Part shown: positions 12,712 through 24,667 of the stretch, in pieces
Layout: each line of letters begins with the position of its first letter
How positions within the stretch are numbered: position 1 is the stretch's first letter
Assembly (NCBI GenBank): GCA_031835245.1
Contig: JAVKOQ010000346.1
Span: 1 to 53,404, forward strand
Length of the DNA stretch: 53,404 nt
Source: Balamuthia mandrillaris
Lineage: Eukaryota; Discosea; Longamoebia; Balamuthiidae
Direction of reading: 5' to 3'
Translations under genes and position numbers: made by a program
Notes under the pieces: generated by a model
What the model was told of the DNA's origin: nothing
The model's database searches: none
Seen by the model: only the letters and a program-made list of their open reading frames with translations

Positions 12712-13258
12712 TTGGCACCTGCTGCTGTTTTTTTTTTTTTGTTCTGTTTTTATTTTTTTGATTCGGAGAACAATTTTACAGAACAAAAAAAAAAAAAGAG
12801 TTTCGTCAAAACAACCGGCACGGTGTTGTGCTCTAAGAAAAAAAGAAGGAAGGAAAAAACGAACCCAAAAGTTTTGCCAACAAGAAGAAGAAGAAGGTCG
12901 GTTGTCTAAGAGCGGTAAACCCGGTAATTATTTTTATTTGTTATTCCTGCTGCAATTTTTTTTTCTTTCTTTTCTTTTCTTTTTTGTCAAAAAACCGAAA
13001 AAAATTCGCATTAAATGAAATATTTCACAAATGGAAAATTTTTGATAAATAAGGAAATAACATGACGTCAGCGAAACCAAATTTGCTAAACTTGATCCGA
13101 TGCGTCGGTTCGATTCCGAATGTACACTATGTAATTTTTTTGAAAAAAGAAATATCGCGCAAAGACATGGTAAAGGGGAGACGGATGTCCAGAGCGCTGG
13201 CCTGGTCATGCGGTGGACACGGTGAAGCGAAGGATGGGACGTCATTGTATCGCGCTGC
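12712..13258. other. Intergenic; perfect B-box and T7 run
   Basis: A/T-rich sequence lies between the GATA start and the USP stop. It contains GGTTCGATTCC at 13107-13117, an exact match to the Pol III B-box, with a run of seven T ending at 13141. A partial T-arm can be folded around the box, but I could not find a matching 5' half of a tRNA. The rest is poly-A/T runs with no gene recognised. Confidence 0.5.
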
Positions 13259-14357
13259 TCACTTCACGACGAGAACATTGCACGGAGCGTGCCGCACGCA
13301 ATACTCGGTGGTCGAGCCGGTCATCTTTCTGGAGATGGATTGGAATGTTACAAAAGAGTGGTACAATGCAAAGCACAATGAGAATAAGAACTACCACCCC
13401 CAATTTAACGAGCTAAAACAAATGAAAAAAAGAACCATCGAATGAAGAAGAGAAGGAAGAGCGTGTGGAAAAAAGGCCAGGCCTACCTTTTGACGTAACC
13501 GATACCCCTTCGCCCGAGTACCAGCAGATCAATGTCGTAGAATTCAGCCTTTGGAATAAATCACAAAAAAAAAAAAGAAGAAGAGCATTCCATTATAAAC
13601 CACAGTTGAAAATTTGTCAGAGAAAAAAGAAGCAAGCAAGCACAAGAAGATTAAAAAAGAGGAAGAAGAAGAAGAACAAGAACAGGAACAGGAAGAAGAG
13701 ATAACATACTAGATTGCAAATTTCCTGTCTAACATTAGACTTGAAGTTTGTGGAGTAGTCGCTCGTGGGTACTATAGACTTTATCTTTTTCTGTTTGTTG
13801 CAACGCTTAGGGCAATGACAGGAAGAGTAGCAGACACAAGAGAGAGAGAGAAGAGAGAGAGCCCCATAAAAAAGGGAAGAGAACGAGTGAAGGGGAGAGA
13901 GAGGATAGAGGACAGAGGAGAGCAGCAGAGCAGCAAAGAGAGACGAAAGAGAAAAACAGAAACGCACAGGGTCCAGACCAGCCTCCAGGCCCGCCTCCCT
14001 GTAGTCATTGCCCAGACGAGCGGCCACCTTTTGGTAGGAGTAGTTCAGGGTCCTGATCTCGCTGTCCTCCAGCACGTTCATCTTGACGTTGACGTGCTTC
14101 ATGCGGCGCGGGACGTTGAGGATCAACAGCCTGTCGTGCGGGTTGCGCCTCTTGATGATGAGCTCCAGGGCGCGCTGGAAGGCCCGCTTGGCGTTGGGGG
14201 AGGCGTCCACGCAGACCAGCACGGTGAGGCCCCTGCCTGGAACGCCCGCCTTTTGGTGCGTGGAGCTCGCTGCGAGGAGCACGTCGTGCGCCGTTGGGGT
14301 GTCGGTGGGGGAGGAGGAGCTCTCTCTCAGCTTCTTCTTGTGGGTGTCTTTCTCCAT
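13259..14357 (-). CDS. Universal stress protein, ATP-binding type
   Basis: Exons 14357-13968, 13790-13710, 13548-13487 and 13328-13259 join to 200 residues. The UspA fold is clear: strand LTVLVCVDASPNAKRAFQRA, then IRTLNYSYQKVAARLG, a QEICNLAEFYDIDLLVLG segment and the C-terminal strand HAPCNVLVVK. The nucleotide loop reads GRRG-(9 residues)-GS across the last splice, an exact G-2X-G-9X-G(S/T) motif, so this should be an ATP-binding member. The first 40 residues are a Ser/Thr-rich extension. Such single-domain proteins are soluble and stress-linked in bacteria, plants and protists; the role here is inferred. It is transcribed divergently from the TFIIIC subunit gene across 336 bp. Confidence 0.93.
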
Positions 14358-14693
14358 CTTTTCAGCTTTGTGAAAAAAAAAAATAATGTTGTCGTCACCT
14401 GGCTTCGAACCCTAGATGGGACCTTAAAAGAAACGGTAAGGGAGAAACTGCAGCAAAAAATGTCCCTGTGCTTTCCTGCTGAGAGTGGCGGGGAATATTT
14501 TGTGTCGACAGGACTGCAGCCAGAGTCAACCATTGACGGCTCCTGCTTCATTTATTGTTCTGTGCTAGCCCTTCGCTTCGAACCCGCGGCAAAGGTGTGC
14601 CTGCGGACAAAATAAATAAAAAAAGTGGTTTACGGTTAGAGTCGAACCCTCGCCCAGTAGGCCGTTAGAAGCTCGAGAGAAGAACATAAAAAA
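14358..14693. promoter_or_regulatory. Divergent promoter with B-box-like sites and TGTCGACA
   Basis: The gap separates the USP and GTF3C4-like start codons. It holds one TGTCGACA at 14503-14510. Read on the minus strand it also holds three tRNA B-box-like sequences: GGTTCGAAGCC (14411-14401), GGTTCGAAGCG (14584-14574) and GGTTCGACTCT (14648-14638). Consensus is GGTTCGANTCC. Minus-strand T runs follow the first and third. No complete tRNA could be folded. Confidence 0.55.
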
Positions 14694-17600
14694 ATGATGA
14701 TGGAAGAAAGCGAAGCAGCGATGTCGAGCGCGGTCGGGATGGGAGGAAGCAGCAGCAGCTCGGATGGACCCCCTTTTGCGCCCTCTCCTCCTCCCCAGCA
14801 GCACATGCAGGAGGAGAGCAGCCACGAGTTCAAATCGTGTCCTCTCTACCCCAACGCTTTGTCCTGGGATGAACACACCAACGCCTTGGTCTTCACTACC
14901 GAGAGAGTAATCTACATCATGGTTAGTCCCTCCACCGAAACAAACAAGTTTAAGCTAGTGGTGATTGTTTGTTTTTAACTGCCTACTCTATTTTTATTTT
15001 ATTTATTTTTATTTTTTTAACAGGACCTTCAATCGCCTGAGCTTCAACGATTGAGTTACATAAAGCTGCATTCCACAAGTTTACAGCTCCCAGAAGTTGG
15101 TGGCACTCCTCTCTCGCAAACAAAAGGTGCCTTCATTGATGCTTTTCTTTCTTGCTCATCTTGATCTTCTGGTTCTTCTGGTTCTTCTTCTTCTTCTTCT
15201 TCTTCTTCTCTCTTCTTCTGTTTCTTCTTGTTCTTCTTCTTCTTGTTCTTCTTGTTCTTCTTCTTCTTGTTCTTCTTCTTCTTCGTCTTCTTCTTCTTCG
15301 TGCTTCTTCTTTCTTCTCTTTGCAGCCGCTTCTTATTGTTCCTTATTGTCGTTTCTTCCATTCTCACAGTTTTTTGTTTTTTTTTTTTTATATATTAAAG
15401 AAGGAACAGCTTTTCCATGGTATATCGGTCCGTTGACAAGCAAAGGTTTGAAGCCTGCCTTTCGTGCCTGCGCTTTGTCTCCTATCGGATGTTCCTTCGC
15501 TGGAGGGTACAATAATCCAACACTAATCTTGCTCTTTGTTTGCTTCCGCGTTGGCTAACTTTTTTTTTTTGTTTGTTTCTTTGCTTCTCTACCTTCGCTC
15601 TTTGTGCTTTCTTCTTCGGTTTGATGGCGAGCAGCTATCTAATAGCTAGTATAACAACGGATTATCGAGTGAGTGTTCATTGTCCTCCACACACCAAGCT
15701 CCTTCCAGAGTGGAAAGAGGTACTTTCTACTCTTTCTCCTTTTCCTCCAACTACACCTCTTGTTATTTCCTCGTTGTATTCTTGATCTTCTTGTTATTTC
15801 CTTCTCTTATGTTCCTTTTCAAAAATAATAGGTGGCGTGTCTCTCCGACTTGCTTCATCAGCATTACGCGAACAACGTATTCTCCAGTACAACGGCAATG
15901 CAGGAACATAACAGCAGCGATGAGGAAGGGGGTGGGCGAAAGAAACGAAAAGCACGCACCCCCACGAAAAGCAAAAAGGCCCAAGAAACATCCGCTTCTT
16001 CTTTGCCTACCCTCAGTAAACAAGAGTATTTGTACCGAATAGAGGGACTGTCTGCCTTGGGTACGCTTTTGTTTTGTTGTTGTTTGTTTTGTATTGTGGT
16101 ATTGTTTGGTGTTTTTGTTTCCTTTTTGTATTAAAAATATTACTTATTATCATTTTACTATTGATTGCCACTTCTTAAACTCAACAACAACAGCATTGGC
16201 ATGGTCTCCTACACTAGAATTCCAAGAGGGAGTTCAGGGCACACTTTTAGCGGTAGGAAGCAAAAGAGATGTAACTTTCTGGCAATACAATCTTCCTCTC
16301 CGAAAAGATCTATCGCTCGAATCGCCTCAGCAACAACCGTTTCCTGATGATGTCCCATTTCAGTTGGTTGCTTCTTTTGCCCCTCACTCTGCCTGGATTT
16401 CTGCCTTAGCTTGGCACCCTCGTATGCTCTCTCTCACTCTCTCTTTCTGGATACTAGTCTGTTATATTTTCTACTTTTTTCTTATTCCTTTTATAATGCA
16501 TGCAGAAGACAAACCTTGGCTACTAACTGCATCGGTGGATGGTAGTGTTAAGCTTTGGCATGCAGATTTAAGCGAACTCGCACATGCTTATCACAACAGC
16601 GGCACACCCATGGCTGGGAAAGACGGCATCGTTCAGCGTTGCTCTTTCTCATTGGTCACGGAGATTAATGCTGTGGATCGACAAAGTGTGTTCTGCTTAT
16701 CTTGGGCTGTCCAAGAGGTTTGCACTCTCTCTTTGTTCTTGCGGTATTCTCCGTTTTTGTTCTCTCCATTGTCTCACGTTGTCTTTCTCGTTCAAAGGGG
16801 AGAACAAGCCTAGTATTTAGTAAGACATTTGGAGCGTCGCTACGGCTGTTGGATGATGACGGAAAGATTGTAGGAGCATTAGACATTCCAATGCTTCATG
16901 CTGATTTAGTGAATGGTACTAGTGCTTTCTTGTTGTGTTTGCTTTTTTTTTTTGTCTGAAAGCTTTATGTTGAAATCAACAACAAAAAGGAGTATGTTGG
17001 AAGTATGATGTTGGTTTGCTTTTGACCTGTGCGATGGATGGCACCACGTTATGTTCTCAAGTGACAATACCAACAAAGCCCGACCAACCAGAGTCTTCTG
17101 TCAAAGGCAAAGAAATTGTAGATTCAATGCACATTGAACCAAATCACAGCATCGAGTCATCGGTCGTCTGTAAGAAAGTCATCAAGGAAGCTGGTAACGG
17201 CGTATTTGGGCTTGCTTACTCTCCCTGTGCTCTATATCTCTGTTGTGCATCTCAGTACGTGAAAACTTCTTTTATTGTTGTTTCGTTGCTTCGCTTCATT
17301 TGCTCTTATCAGTTTTTGTTCTTGTTCTTCTTCTTTGTGAAATATAAGGACCCCAAGTGACAAGGATCAAATGTTCGGCAAAAAGTCTCCCGGTGGGAAA
17401 CTTACGTTCCACAACATTGAAGGCTTTTTAACCGACGTAGAAACGGCTTTCATTAGAGCAACAGGTATGTCATTGTTCCTCTCTGCCTTCTTTTGTTCTC
17501 CGGCGTCTTGTTCTTTGCTTCTTTCTTCTTCCTCCTCTTCCTCTTCCTTTTCTTCTTCTATTGCTTTACTTTCCCAGTGTTTTAATTCACAACAAATGCA

Positions 17601-18762
17601 GAAAAGCGGCCGCCAAGAGTGCTCTGGGACGTTATCAACCATTTAAACGAGACTCAGCAGGTGGAGCAGTACGCACGATTGGCTGCGTTGGCCCAAGAAC
17701 AGTTTGCATCTGCCTCACGGTATGTGGCTATCCTTGTATTATTTTTTTCATCTTCTTTATATGGTCTTGTTCCTTATAGCTCCTGTCACAACAGAACTGG
17801 ACAAATAGAAGACAGACTTACCCATTCCAAATGGCTTAAATCTGCCAACCTTCTTTACTTTTCTGTCTCCTTTCCCATGGTACATCTAAGAAGCTTCTTC
17901 TTACCTATCTCTTAATTTATCTCTTACATTTTCTCTCTTCTCTCTTTTCTCTCTTTCTCTCTTTCTCTCTAACCCGATTGTTTTCTCTGATACTTTAGCC
18001 GGGACCTTTGAAACAAAAATGCAGCCAAGACTCTTTCCAAAACGCCCATATGATCGTCCAACTTTACGTCTACGACTGCTTACAGAAATTCTCTCATTAC
18101 CAACAAAAGAATTCCACAACAACACCAAGACCAACCCAACCAAAAGAATCTCTTTCTTTGCTTTTGATGGCTGATTGGATTCGAGTCAATCATGCCATCG
18201 TCTTGCCTGAACTTTGGCCATTAGCTCTTTTCATCTATGAACACGTTTTCTCAACGGGAGACACAGAAGAACAGCAACAAAATGGCGCGTGCATCGAACA
18301 GATGAAACACATCATTTCTTCTTCATCCTCATCCTCTTCTAGTTCTTCGATGCAAGTGATAGTCCACCACATAGCAAGAGAACAGTGTCCGTTTTGTAAG
18401 TTGCCCATTGTGCTGACAACCGCCGTTTCGGAGACCTGTGCCAAAGGACACAATCTCGGTACCACTACAGCCTCTGTCCTCTGCTGTGGCGTTACATAGA
18501 TGTTCTGACTTTGACTCTTTCTTTCCTAAAACAAAAAACACAAACAGCTCGTTGTTCACGTTCGTTGCTGTTGATCGAGACGCCGGATTGCTGGCATTGT
18601 TTCGGCTGCAGCCGCAAGGCGCTCAAGCTGGAGACGATGACGGACGAGCATCAACAACAACAACAACTTTCTTCTGCCTTTTCATGGTTGTCACCGCCTA
18701 ACCACTCCCCATCGCTGCCGTACTGTACCATGTGTGACACTCCGCTGTCAAGCCTGGTGTAA
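14694..18762 (+). CDS. GTF3C4: TFIIIC 90-kDa subunit-like (GTF3C4)
   Basis: TFIIIC binds A and B boxes of tRNA genes and recruits TFIIIB and Pol III; the 90-kDa subunit has an N-terminal WD propeller and a C-terminal zinc domain. About ten exons begin at 14694 and end with TAA at 18762. The N-terminal part contains NALSWDEHTNALVFTTERVI, then ALAWSPTLEF, LLAVGSKRDVTFWQ, WISALAWHP and LLTASVDGSVKLWHAD, as in the TFIIIC delta N-terminal domain. A Ser/Lys-rich insert with KKRKARTPTKSKKA looks like a nuclear signal. The C-terminus has paired cysteines CPFCKLP, ETCAKGH, CWHCFGC and YCTMC, matching the zf-TFIIIC domain, which ends this family. Intron borders 14921/15024 and 15126 are clear; others are approximate. 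Several in-frame ATGs start the protein (MMMEES), so the exact initiator is uncertain. Confidence 0.82.
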
Positions 18763-19087
18763 AAATTTCTTTTTCGTATGAATAGAAAAGAAACAGCAGT
18801 AAGGCGGGGCTTAATTCACAAGAAGAGGTGACGTGGCACAATGCCATTGGGTGATGCTGCGCAACACAATTTTCCATAAAATCAAAACGATTGGCGGATA
18901 ACACCTCTATTTAAGGTACTTACGTCGACAAAAAACAATTTCATGAAATCGTGAAAATCTTGACACTTTTAGTTTCGGGTTTATATTGCAATGTTTTTTT
19001 GTTCCTTTTTTTTTGTTTTTGTTTTTTCTTTCTTTTTTTTTTTTTTCAAACGAACACAACACACGCACAAAAACTTCAAAAGCCGAA

Positions 19088-19432
19088 ATGCGCCGTCAAT
19101 TAGCTGGACCTGGTACCAACAAGCACGTCCCCAAGAAGGACATTGGCAAGGAGGCCCCTGCCAGCACCAACGTGGGTGACGGCTACCGTCAAAAGAGTAT
19201 GCGTTTGCGCCTTGTTTTTTTTTATTTCTTTTTCTTCCTCCGCTTTTCCCCCTCTGATAGTAATATTTTATTTTGTTGGCCTTTTCTGCTGTCTAACACC
19301 AATATTATTTTTATTTTTTTGGCAGACTCTGCTGCTGGCCCCCAGAGCTCTCACGCCGAGTACGTCTCGACCAAGGATTCTGGTGTGCAGATGCCTGTCT
19401 CTGGCGGTGGTGGCAAGGAATACTTCTCCTAA
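19088..19432 (+). CDS. Unknown 71-residue protein
   Basis: Exons 19088-19196 and 19326-19432 join cleanly to 71 residues, starting MRRQLAGPGTNKHVPKKDIG and ending GGGGKEYFS. I do not recognise it. It is hydrophilic, Gly/Ser/Lys-rich, without membrane segment or cysteines, and ends in an aromatic KEYFS. Its codons are C/G-ending (GCC, ACC, AAG, GTC), like the ribosomal P1 gene in this window and unlike neighbours such as the kinase, which suggests high expression. A GTCGACA site lies upstream at 18924-18930, and a TATTTAAG box lies near 18908. Splice signals are canonical (GTATGC, TTGGCAG). The open frame is convincing; function is unknown. Confidence 0.7.
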   Translation: MRRQLAGPGTNKHVPKKDIGKEAPASTNVGDGYRQKSMRLRLVFFYFFFFLRFSPSDSNILFCWPFLLSNTNIIFIFLADSAAGPQSSHAEYVSTKDSGVQMPVSGGGGKEYFS

Positions 19433-20041
19433 ATCCTTCTGCAAACAAACAAAAAACGGCACGCGGCACACAATGATCCTTTGACGCCCTGCGCCTTCTT
19501 TTTTTTCTTTATTTTTTGTTTCCAACAAAACAAGCACTACACAAACAAAAAAATTTGTATAGCCAACTGCCTCCAATCCAATCAAAAAGGAACGAATCCC
19601 CTTCGCACGCCTTTTCTTGTGATCCATTTTTATTTTTTCCTCTCATAGTTTCGCGTGCAGGGCGTTTTCCTCAGGTGTTTTCGGGTCGACACAAAACCTC
19701 TTTCTCTTCAATCGTGTCGTCGTGAATATCACCATTCCTATAAAAGGGGAAATGCCGTTTCGGAGTTTGAACATTTAAACGCAAAAAAAGGTACGGTTGT
19801 TCCAGAAACGCAAGCTGCTAAGCTTTCAGTTCTCGTACATTCGTTACCAAAAAGCGGTTTGTCGGTTGGCTCTGTTATGGTGGCCTTATCGCCACCTAAT
19901 CTGAAGACGCTCTAGTCTGGCATTGGGGAGAAAAAAAAAAACAGACGACAAAGGCTAGCGTGAGGGGAAGGACAACAACTTTCTGTTCTTATTTTTTTTT
20001 TCAAAACTTACCTGCTTGGTGCTCAAGGTATATCCGCTGTG
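19433..20041 (+). promoter_or_regulatory. PAK-gene promoter with TATA box and probable 5' UTR intron
   Basis: TATAAAAG lies at 19739-19746, with GTCGACA at 19685-19691 and GTGTCGTCGTG near 19714. Downstream, a donor-like AAG|GTACGG near 19790 and an acceptor-like tract before 20042 suggest a noncoding first exon and an intron. A very short upstream frame (ATG at 19752) is present. This is inference from signals only. Confidence 0.5.
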
Positions 20042-20978
20042 ATGTCAGGCATATCACGCGATGGCAAGGCACTTCTCCTCCACGAACTGGTCAAGAGCAA
20101 CAGCAAGAAGGATGTGGTCCGTCAGCTCAGCTCCGGAGCACTGGACGTCAATGCCCGTGACCAGTTCCAACAGACAGCTCTCCACGTGGCTGCCGTTGAA
20201 GGCAACCTGCCGCTCCTCAAGACCTTGCTCAAGGCCAAACCCGAGCTGGACCCCCTCGACACGAACCATCGCACACCTCTTCACTGCGCCTGCTCTCACA
20301 TGCACAGCAAAGTGATAGAATACCTCTTGAAGCAAGGAGCAAATCCTAGCTTGCCCACCAAGTCCGGAGCCACCGCCTTGCACTTTATTTGTTCCTCGGG
20401 AGTGGCCCCGGACCGAGCACCCAAGCTGGTGAAGATGATGCTGGAGTCGAAGGACTTTAACATCGATGCCCAAGACAACTTAGGACAGACGCCCCTGCAT
20501 AAGGCCGTCAAAGCAGACTGCGTGGAGATGGTGTCTTTGCTGTTGAGTCACAACGCAAACCCAAACACAACTGACAAGTTCCATTCACTTCTCTCTCTCC
20601 ACTGTGTTTCTCTTCTTTATTCTCGTTGATATGAGTTACTGACATGACCGCTTACCAACAGGACTGGAGTCTCTCCATTGCACTCCGCAATGCACACGGG
20701 GCGAAAGGACTTGGTGCTGCTTCTCCTACAGAGCAACGCCGACATTGACGCGGAGGGAATTGCCGACATCGTAAACAACCACAAGCCCATCAAAAAAGTT
20801 GTTAAGGCATATCTTGAAGAGGCTCGTTTATTTTCTCTTTATGTTCGTGTGTTTATTGTTTTAGTGACAGAAAAGAAAAACAGGTACCAGGAGGACGCCG
20901 AAAGTATCGGCATAGTTTTAACTCGAAACCTGTAATAGAGGCAGTTTCTATAGAGGTTCTAATTTTCTATCAACTGCC

Positions 20979-21033
<55 letters not shown>

Positions 21034-21281
21034 TTCTCTTTGTGCAACAAGCTTACCTTTAGCCAAACAAACAACCACAACAAGGATCTTCCAAACGATA
21101 TCATTAAGCGGTTGGAGGAAACTCGCATTTCGATGGACCTCTATAAGGAACATTTTGATGTATTGCTACAGTGCCTTCGTTTTGCCACTTCTCGCAAGTT
21201 TAAAAACGGGGATCATCGACCACGTGACCCACGCACTGATGTATCTTTATCTCCTGGTAAGTTTTTGGTTTTTGTTTTGTT

Positions 21282-21321
<40 letters not shown>

Positions 21322-22283
21322 CTTTCTTCTCTTCCCCTCTCTCTCTGTCTCTTTCTCGCTCCTTCTGACACTCTCTTATCGTGTCAGTATTCTTTTTAAT
21401 ATTTATTGTTCTCATGGGACTTCTTTCTAAATTCTACCCTCTCCTATCTGCGACATGCAGGAGACTTGCTGACGGCTGGAACTCCAGAAACACTATATAA
21501 AAAATATGAAATAGCAGGTCGTGGGGGGTTTGGTAGAGTTTATTCCGCTATCTCTCTCGAAGACAAACGGACAGTACGTTTTCTCTGTCTCTTTTTTTGC
21601 TCCAAGAAAGAACGCAAACCGTTGAGAGAACGAAAGCAAAGAAGGGTATCAAAAAAGACAAGAATGTAACGAGCAACATAACAGACCTGGTAGTGCATCT
21701 TTCTAATCTTTTATCTATGGTACACATGCAGTACGCCATCAAGAAGATGCCGTTTAATACAGAGAAAGAACAACGGCAATGCCTGGTGGAAATAAACTTT
21801 TTGCGTCAGTTTGATCACCCAAACATTGTCAAATATTTTAGGTCTTATGAGATGGCGAGCGCACGAGAAGCTTGGGTACTCCTCTCTCTCCCTCCCTCCC
21901 TCTCTCTCTCTCTCTTTCTCTCTCCCTCTCCCTCTCTCTCTCTCACTCTCTCTCTCTCTTCTTGTCTATTCTCTCCATTCCCTCTGCTTTCTAACGACTA
22001 AACAAAAACCAACTTAAAGGTCATCATGGAGTTTATGGAGGGAGGTACGTTGGCAGAAGCAGCCACGGAATACGAGATGGAGGAAAAGCATATCGCTTAT
22101 CTGGTGAAAGAGGTAAACGCACATCCCAAATGTTTTGTTGATGTTTTTTTAACACAGGGGAACATATGTGTTCAGATGCTCAAAGGTATCGACTACCTTC
22201 ATAGAAACAACTTTGTTCATCGGGACTTGAAAAGTGCAAATGTGCGTTGCCGTTTTTCTTGTATGCTTCTGTAACATATGCTC

Positions 22284-22351
<68 letters not shown>

Positions 22352-23300
22352 TCCCTCTCCCTCTCCCTCTCCCTCTCTTCGTCGTCTACAGGTGATGCTC
22401 AGCGTTAACGGGGAAGTGAAGTTGAGTACGTATATCTCGCACCTTTACTTTTTCTCTTCTTTGTGGCACTAGCATCCGACAAATAACATGGACGATATAG
22501 TTGATTTTGGATTGTGCATTGACCTCAGCGGAGGGCCAGTGACCAGCATGGTTGGTTCACCGTTCTGGATCCCTCCTGAAATGATATTACAGCAACCACA
22601 TGGTTATCCGGTATTAGAGAACCTTTCTTACTTTTACTCTGCCCTCTGCTCTCTCGTGCTCTCCTCACTGACGTTCTGTTGCGAACAACAGGCCGATATT
22701 TGGAGCCTTGCCATTTGTGTATTGGAACTCGCAAACCGCACTGTACCATTTGACAGAAACGCTCTGAAGGTTCTCTGCTTCTCTTCTTCTCTTCTTCTCT
22801 TCTCTCTTCTCCTTTCACATGCAACCTCACACACTGCTCAAATCTAATATCACGTATTTGCTCATCACCTTTTTTCCGTTGCATTACTTAAAGTGCTTAT
22901 TCAACGTGGCGGTAGGGGAGCTACCGGGCTTTTTGAACGCCGCCAAGTGGTCGCAGGAGTTTGTGGACTTTATGTCCCGCTGCATTGTTCGCGAGCCAAC
23001 AGAAAGAGCCACCACAAAGGAACTTTTGGGGGTAAGTGTGAACAAAAAAGCTTGTTTTTCCTTTCTCCGGCGGTCACTCCGCGGTCTTTTATTGTTTTTG
23101 TTGCTTTTTATCCTTTTGGGTGGCGTGCACGTGAGAGGATAAATAACTTTAACCTGCTTAATTACCTTCTTAATTGCCCTTTGTTTGTTTTCATCAAACA
23201 GCACCCTTTCGTTCACAAGACGGCGTCCCGCAGAGAAATGCAGGAGATATTGAGGAGCATTTTTATTGGACACGAGCTGAGGAAAACCGGCCTATTTTGA
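20042..23300 (+). CDS. Ankyrin-repeat PAK/STE20-type protein kinase
   Basis: PAK kinases are switched on by GTP-bound Rac/Cdc42. Exon 1 (from 20042) encodes about five ankyrin repeats (TALHVAAVEGNLPLLKTLL, TPLHCACSHMHSKVIEYLL, TALHFICSSG, TPLHKAVKADCVEMVSLLL), continued after 20660 with PLHSAMHTGRKDLVLLLLQS. At 21060-21210, LPNDIIKRLEE followed by DVLLQCLRF resembles the second half of a p21-binding domain. The kinase domain follows: GRGGFGRVYSA, YAIKKM, HPNIVKYF, VIMEFMEGGTL, the catalytic loop FVHRDLKSAN, DFG in VDFGLC, activation segment SMVGSPFWIPPE, and ADIWSLAICVLELA. It ends at 23300. All catalytic residues are present. APE is PPE, and the activation-loop phosphosite before MVG is Ser. 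The CRIB motif itself is not clearly resolved because it falls at intron junctions. Joining the ankyrin and kinase parts in one gene rests on the PBD-like stretch between them. Confidence 0.82.
22281..22377 (+). repeat. (CT)n/(CCCTCT)n microsatellite in kinase intron
   Basis: About 97 bp of nearly pure pyrimidine lies just upstream of a 3' splice site (TACAG at about 22390). It is one of several sense-strand pyrimidine arrays in this gene; others are at 20983-21034, 21281-21318 and 21890-21960. Confidence 0.85.
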
Positions 23301-24667
23301 CGTTCGTTGGCCGCAACAAATGACCAAAAGGGTGCATGCAAATGCAAAGGTTACAAATGAACGAACCAACCCGGAAGGAAAATGTATACCAACAAAAACA
23401 CAGACAAGCCAAAAAAAAAAAATGTAGACCTGCATTGAAAATATTTTATTTCCACCTGTGAAACGGGTTTTTTTTTTGGCCCTAACACTTGAATGACCAT
23501 AACCGTACGCTATTCTCCTACCGATTGGCGGGGGTTCCCAAAGCAGGAATGCTTCCTTCCCGGTCGCCTCCGTCCAACTCGGAGAAACAAAACAAAGATC
23601 CCCCAAAACAATCGGAAAATATTAAAAAAAAAAAAAAAGCAAAAAGGGGGGGTCGTGCAAGCGATGGAGTGTCCTCCACAAACACTCACGCCAACGCCAC
23701 ATATTTTTTGTTTATGGTTTTGGTATCCCGGTGCTGTGGCCCACAGCGCCGCGGTGTGTGCGTGCCTTGGCGTTGTTTTATTATTTTTTTTCAACCCTAC
23801 CATCGAACGGATTTGCCTAATACGACAAAGCCTATCCATATTAAATCATTGTTCGATTAAACTCCGAATTTTTTTCGGACTCCACAAAAAAAAAAAAAAT
23901 AAAAGAAATTTACGCAAGCGGCGAAGAAAGGGATTATGGGACAGCTTTATTTTTTTTTTTCACAGCCCATTTACTTTGGTTTGGTTTGGTTTTGCGGCTA
24001 TAATATTTTTTTTTTCTTAGCGCATTGTGTGAGGCCTTCCCTCTTGTTCCCTTTTCCCTCCCTCCCTCCCTCCCTCCCTCTCTCCCTCTCTCTTTCTCTC
24101 TCTTTGTGGTGGTTTGGTTGGCGTACGCTCTCGTGTGTGCTTCGTTTGCCGCTACGTTTTTTTTTTTTGCTAGGGTCTTACGGCAAGGTATTGTATGGGG
24201 TAGCAGGGATTTGTTGTTCTCTACTCTCTTTTTTTTTTATTGGCTTGCTCTCCTCTTTTTTGGTACTCATGTGCTGTGTGTTTTTTTTTTATTCTTTCGA
24301 TCCGACACAAGGCCCTCTTTCTCCTCGAGTCAAACCCGGTGGCACAACATCGGGCGGGAGGCAGCATCCACAAAAATACACGCACAGAACTTCTGGGAGC
24401 AGCAGCCGCAACAACCAAAGGTATTTTTATTTGTTTGTTTACATTCTTTTCGAAGTTTTTGTGTTCGGGATTCGTCCCCCCCCTCCTCCGTCAACACACA
24501 AGCTACTCCCACTATGCTGTTTTGCATTAGTTTTTTCAAACTTTTTTTTATGCTTTGTCTTTGTTCGCTAATCGACCCATTCCGATCCAATCCCTTCTTC
24601 CACTCACTGTAACAGGGCATAACATCCAACCCCTTTAAAGCCTGCCATCCGCCATCCGTCAGGATAT
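23301..24667 (+). promoter_or_regulatory. Long intergenic region and probable noncoding first exon of the cyclin gene
   Basis: This gap of about 1.37 kb is dominated by A and T homopolymers and a CCCT array at 24057-24105. From about 24306 to 24420 the composition becomes balanced. It ends in a donor-like AAAG|GTATTT and is matched by CTGTAACAG at 24608-24616, so I infer a 5' UTR exon and intron of the cyclin gene. No other gene is visible. Confidence 0.4.

Noticed and set aside
14600-14690. Complete tRNA on the minus strand ending before a T run
   Set aside because: T-stem pairs poorly and no 5' acceptor complement lies within 300 bp; kept only as a B-box-like site.
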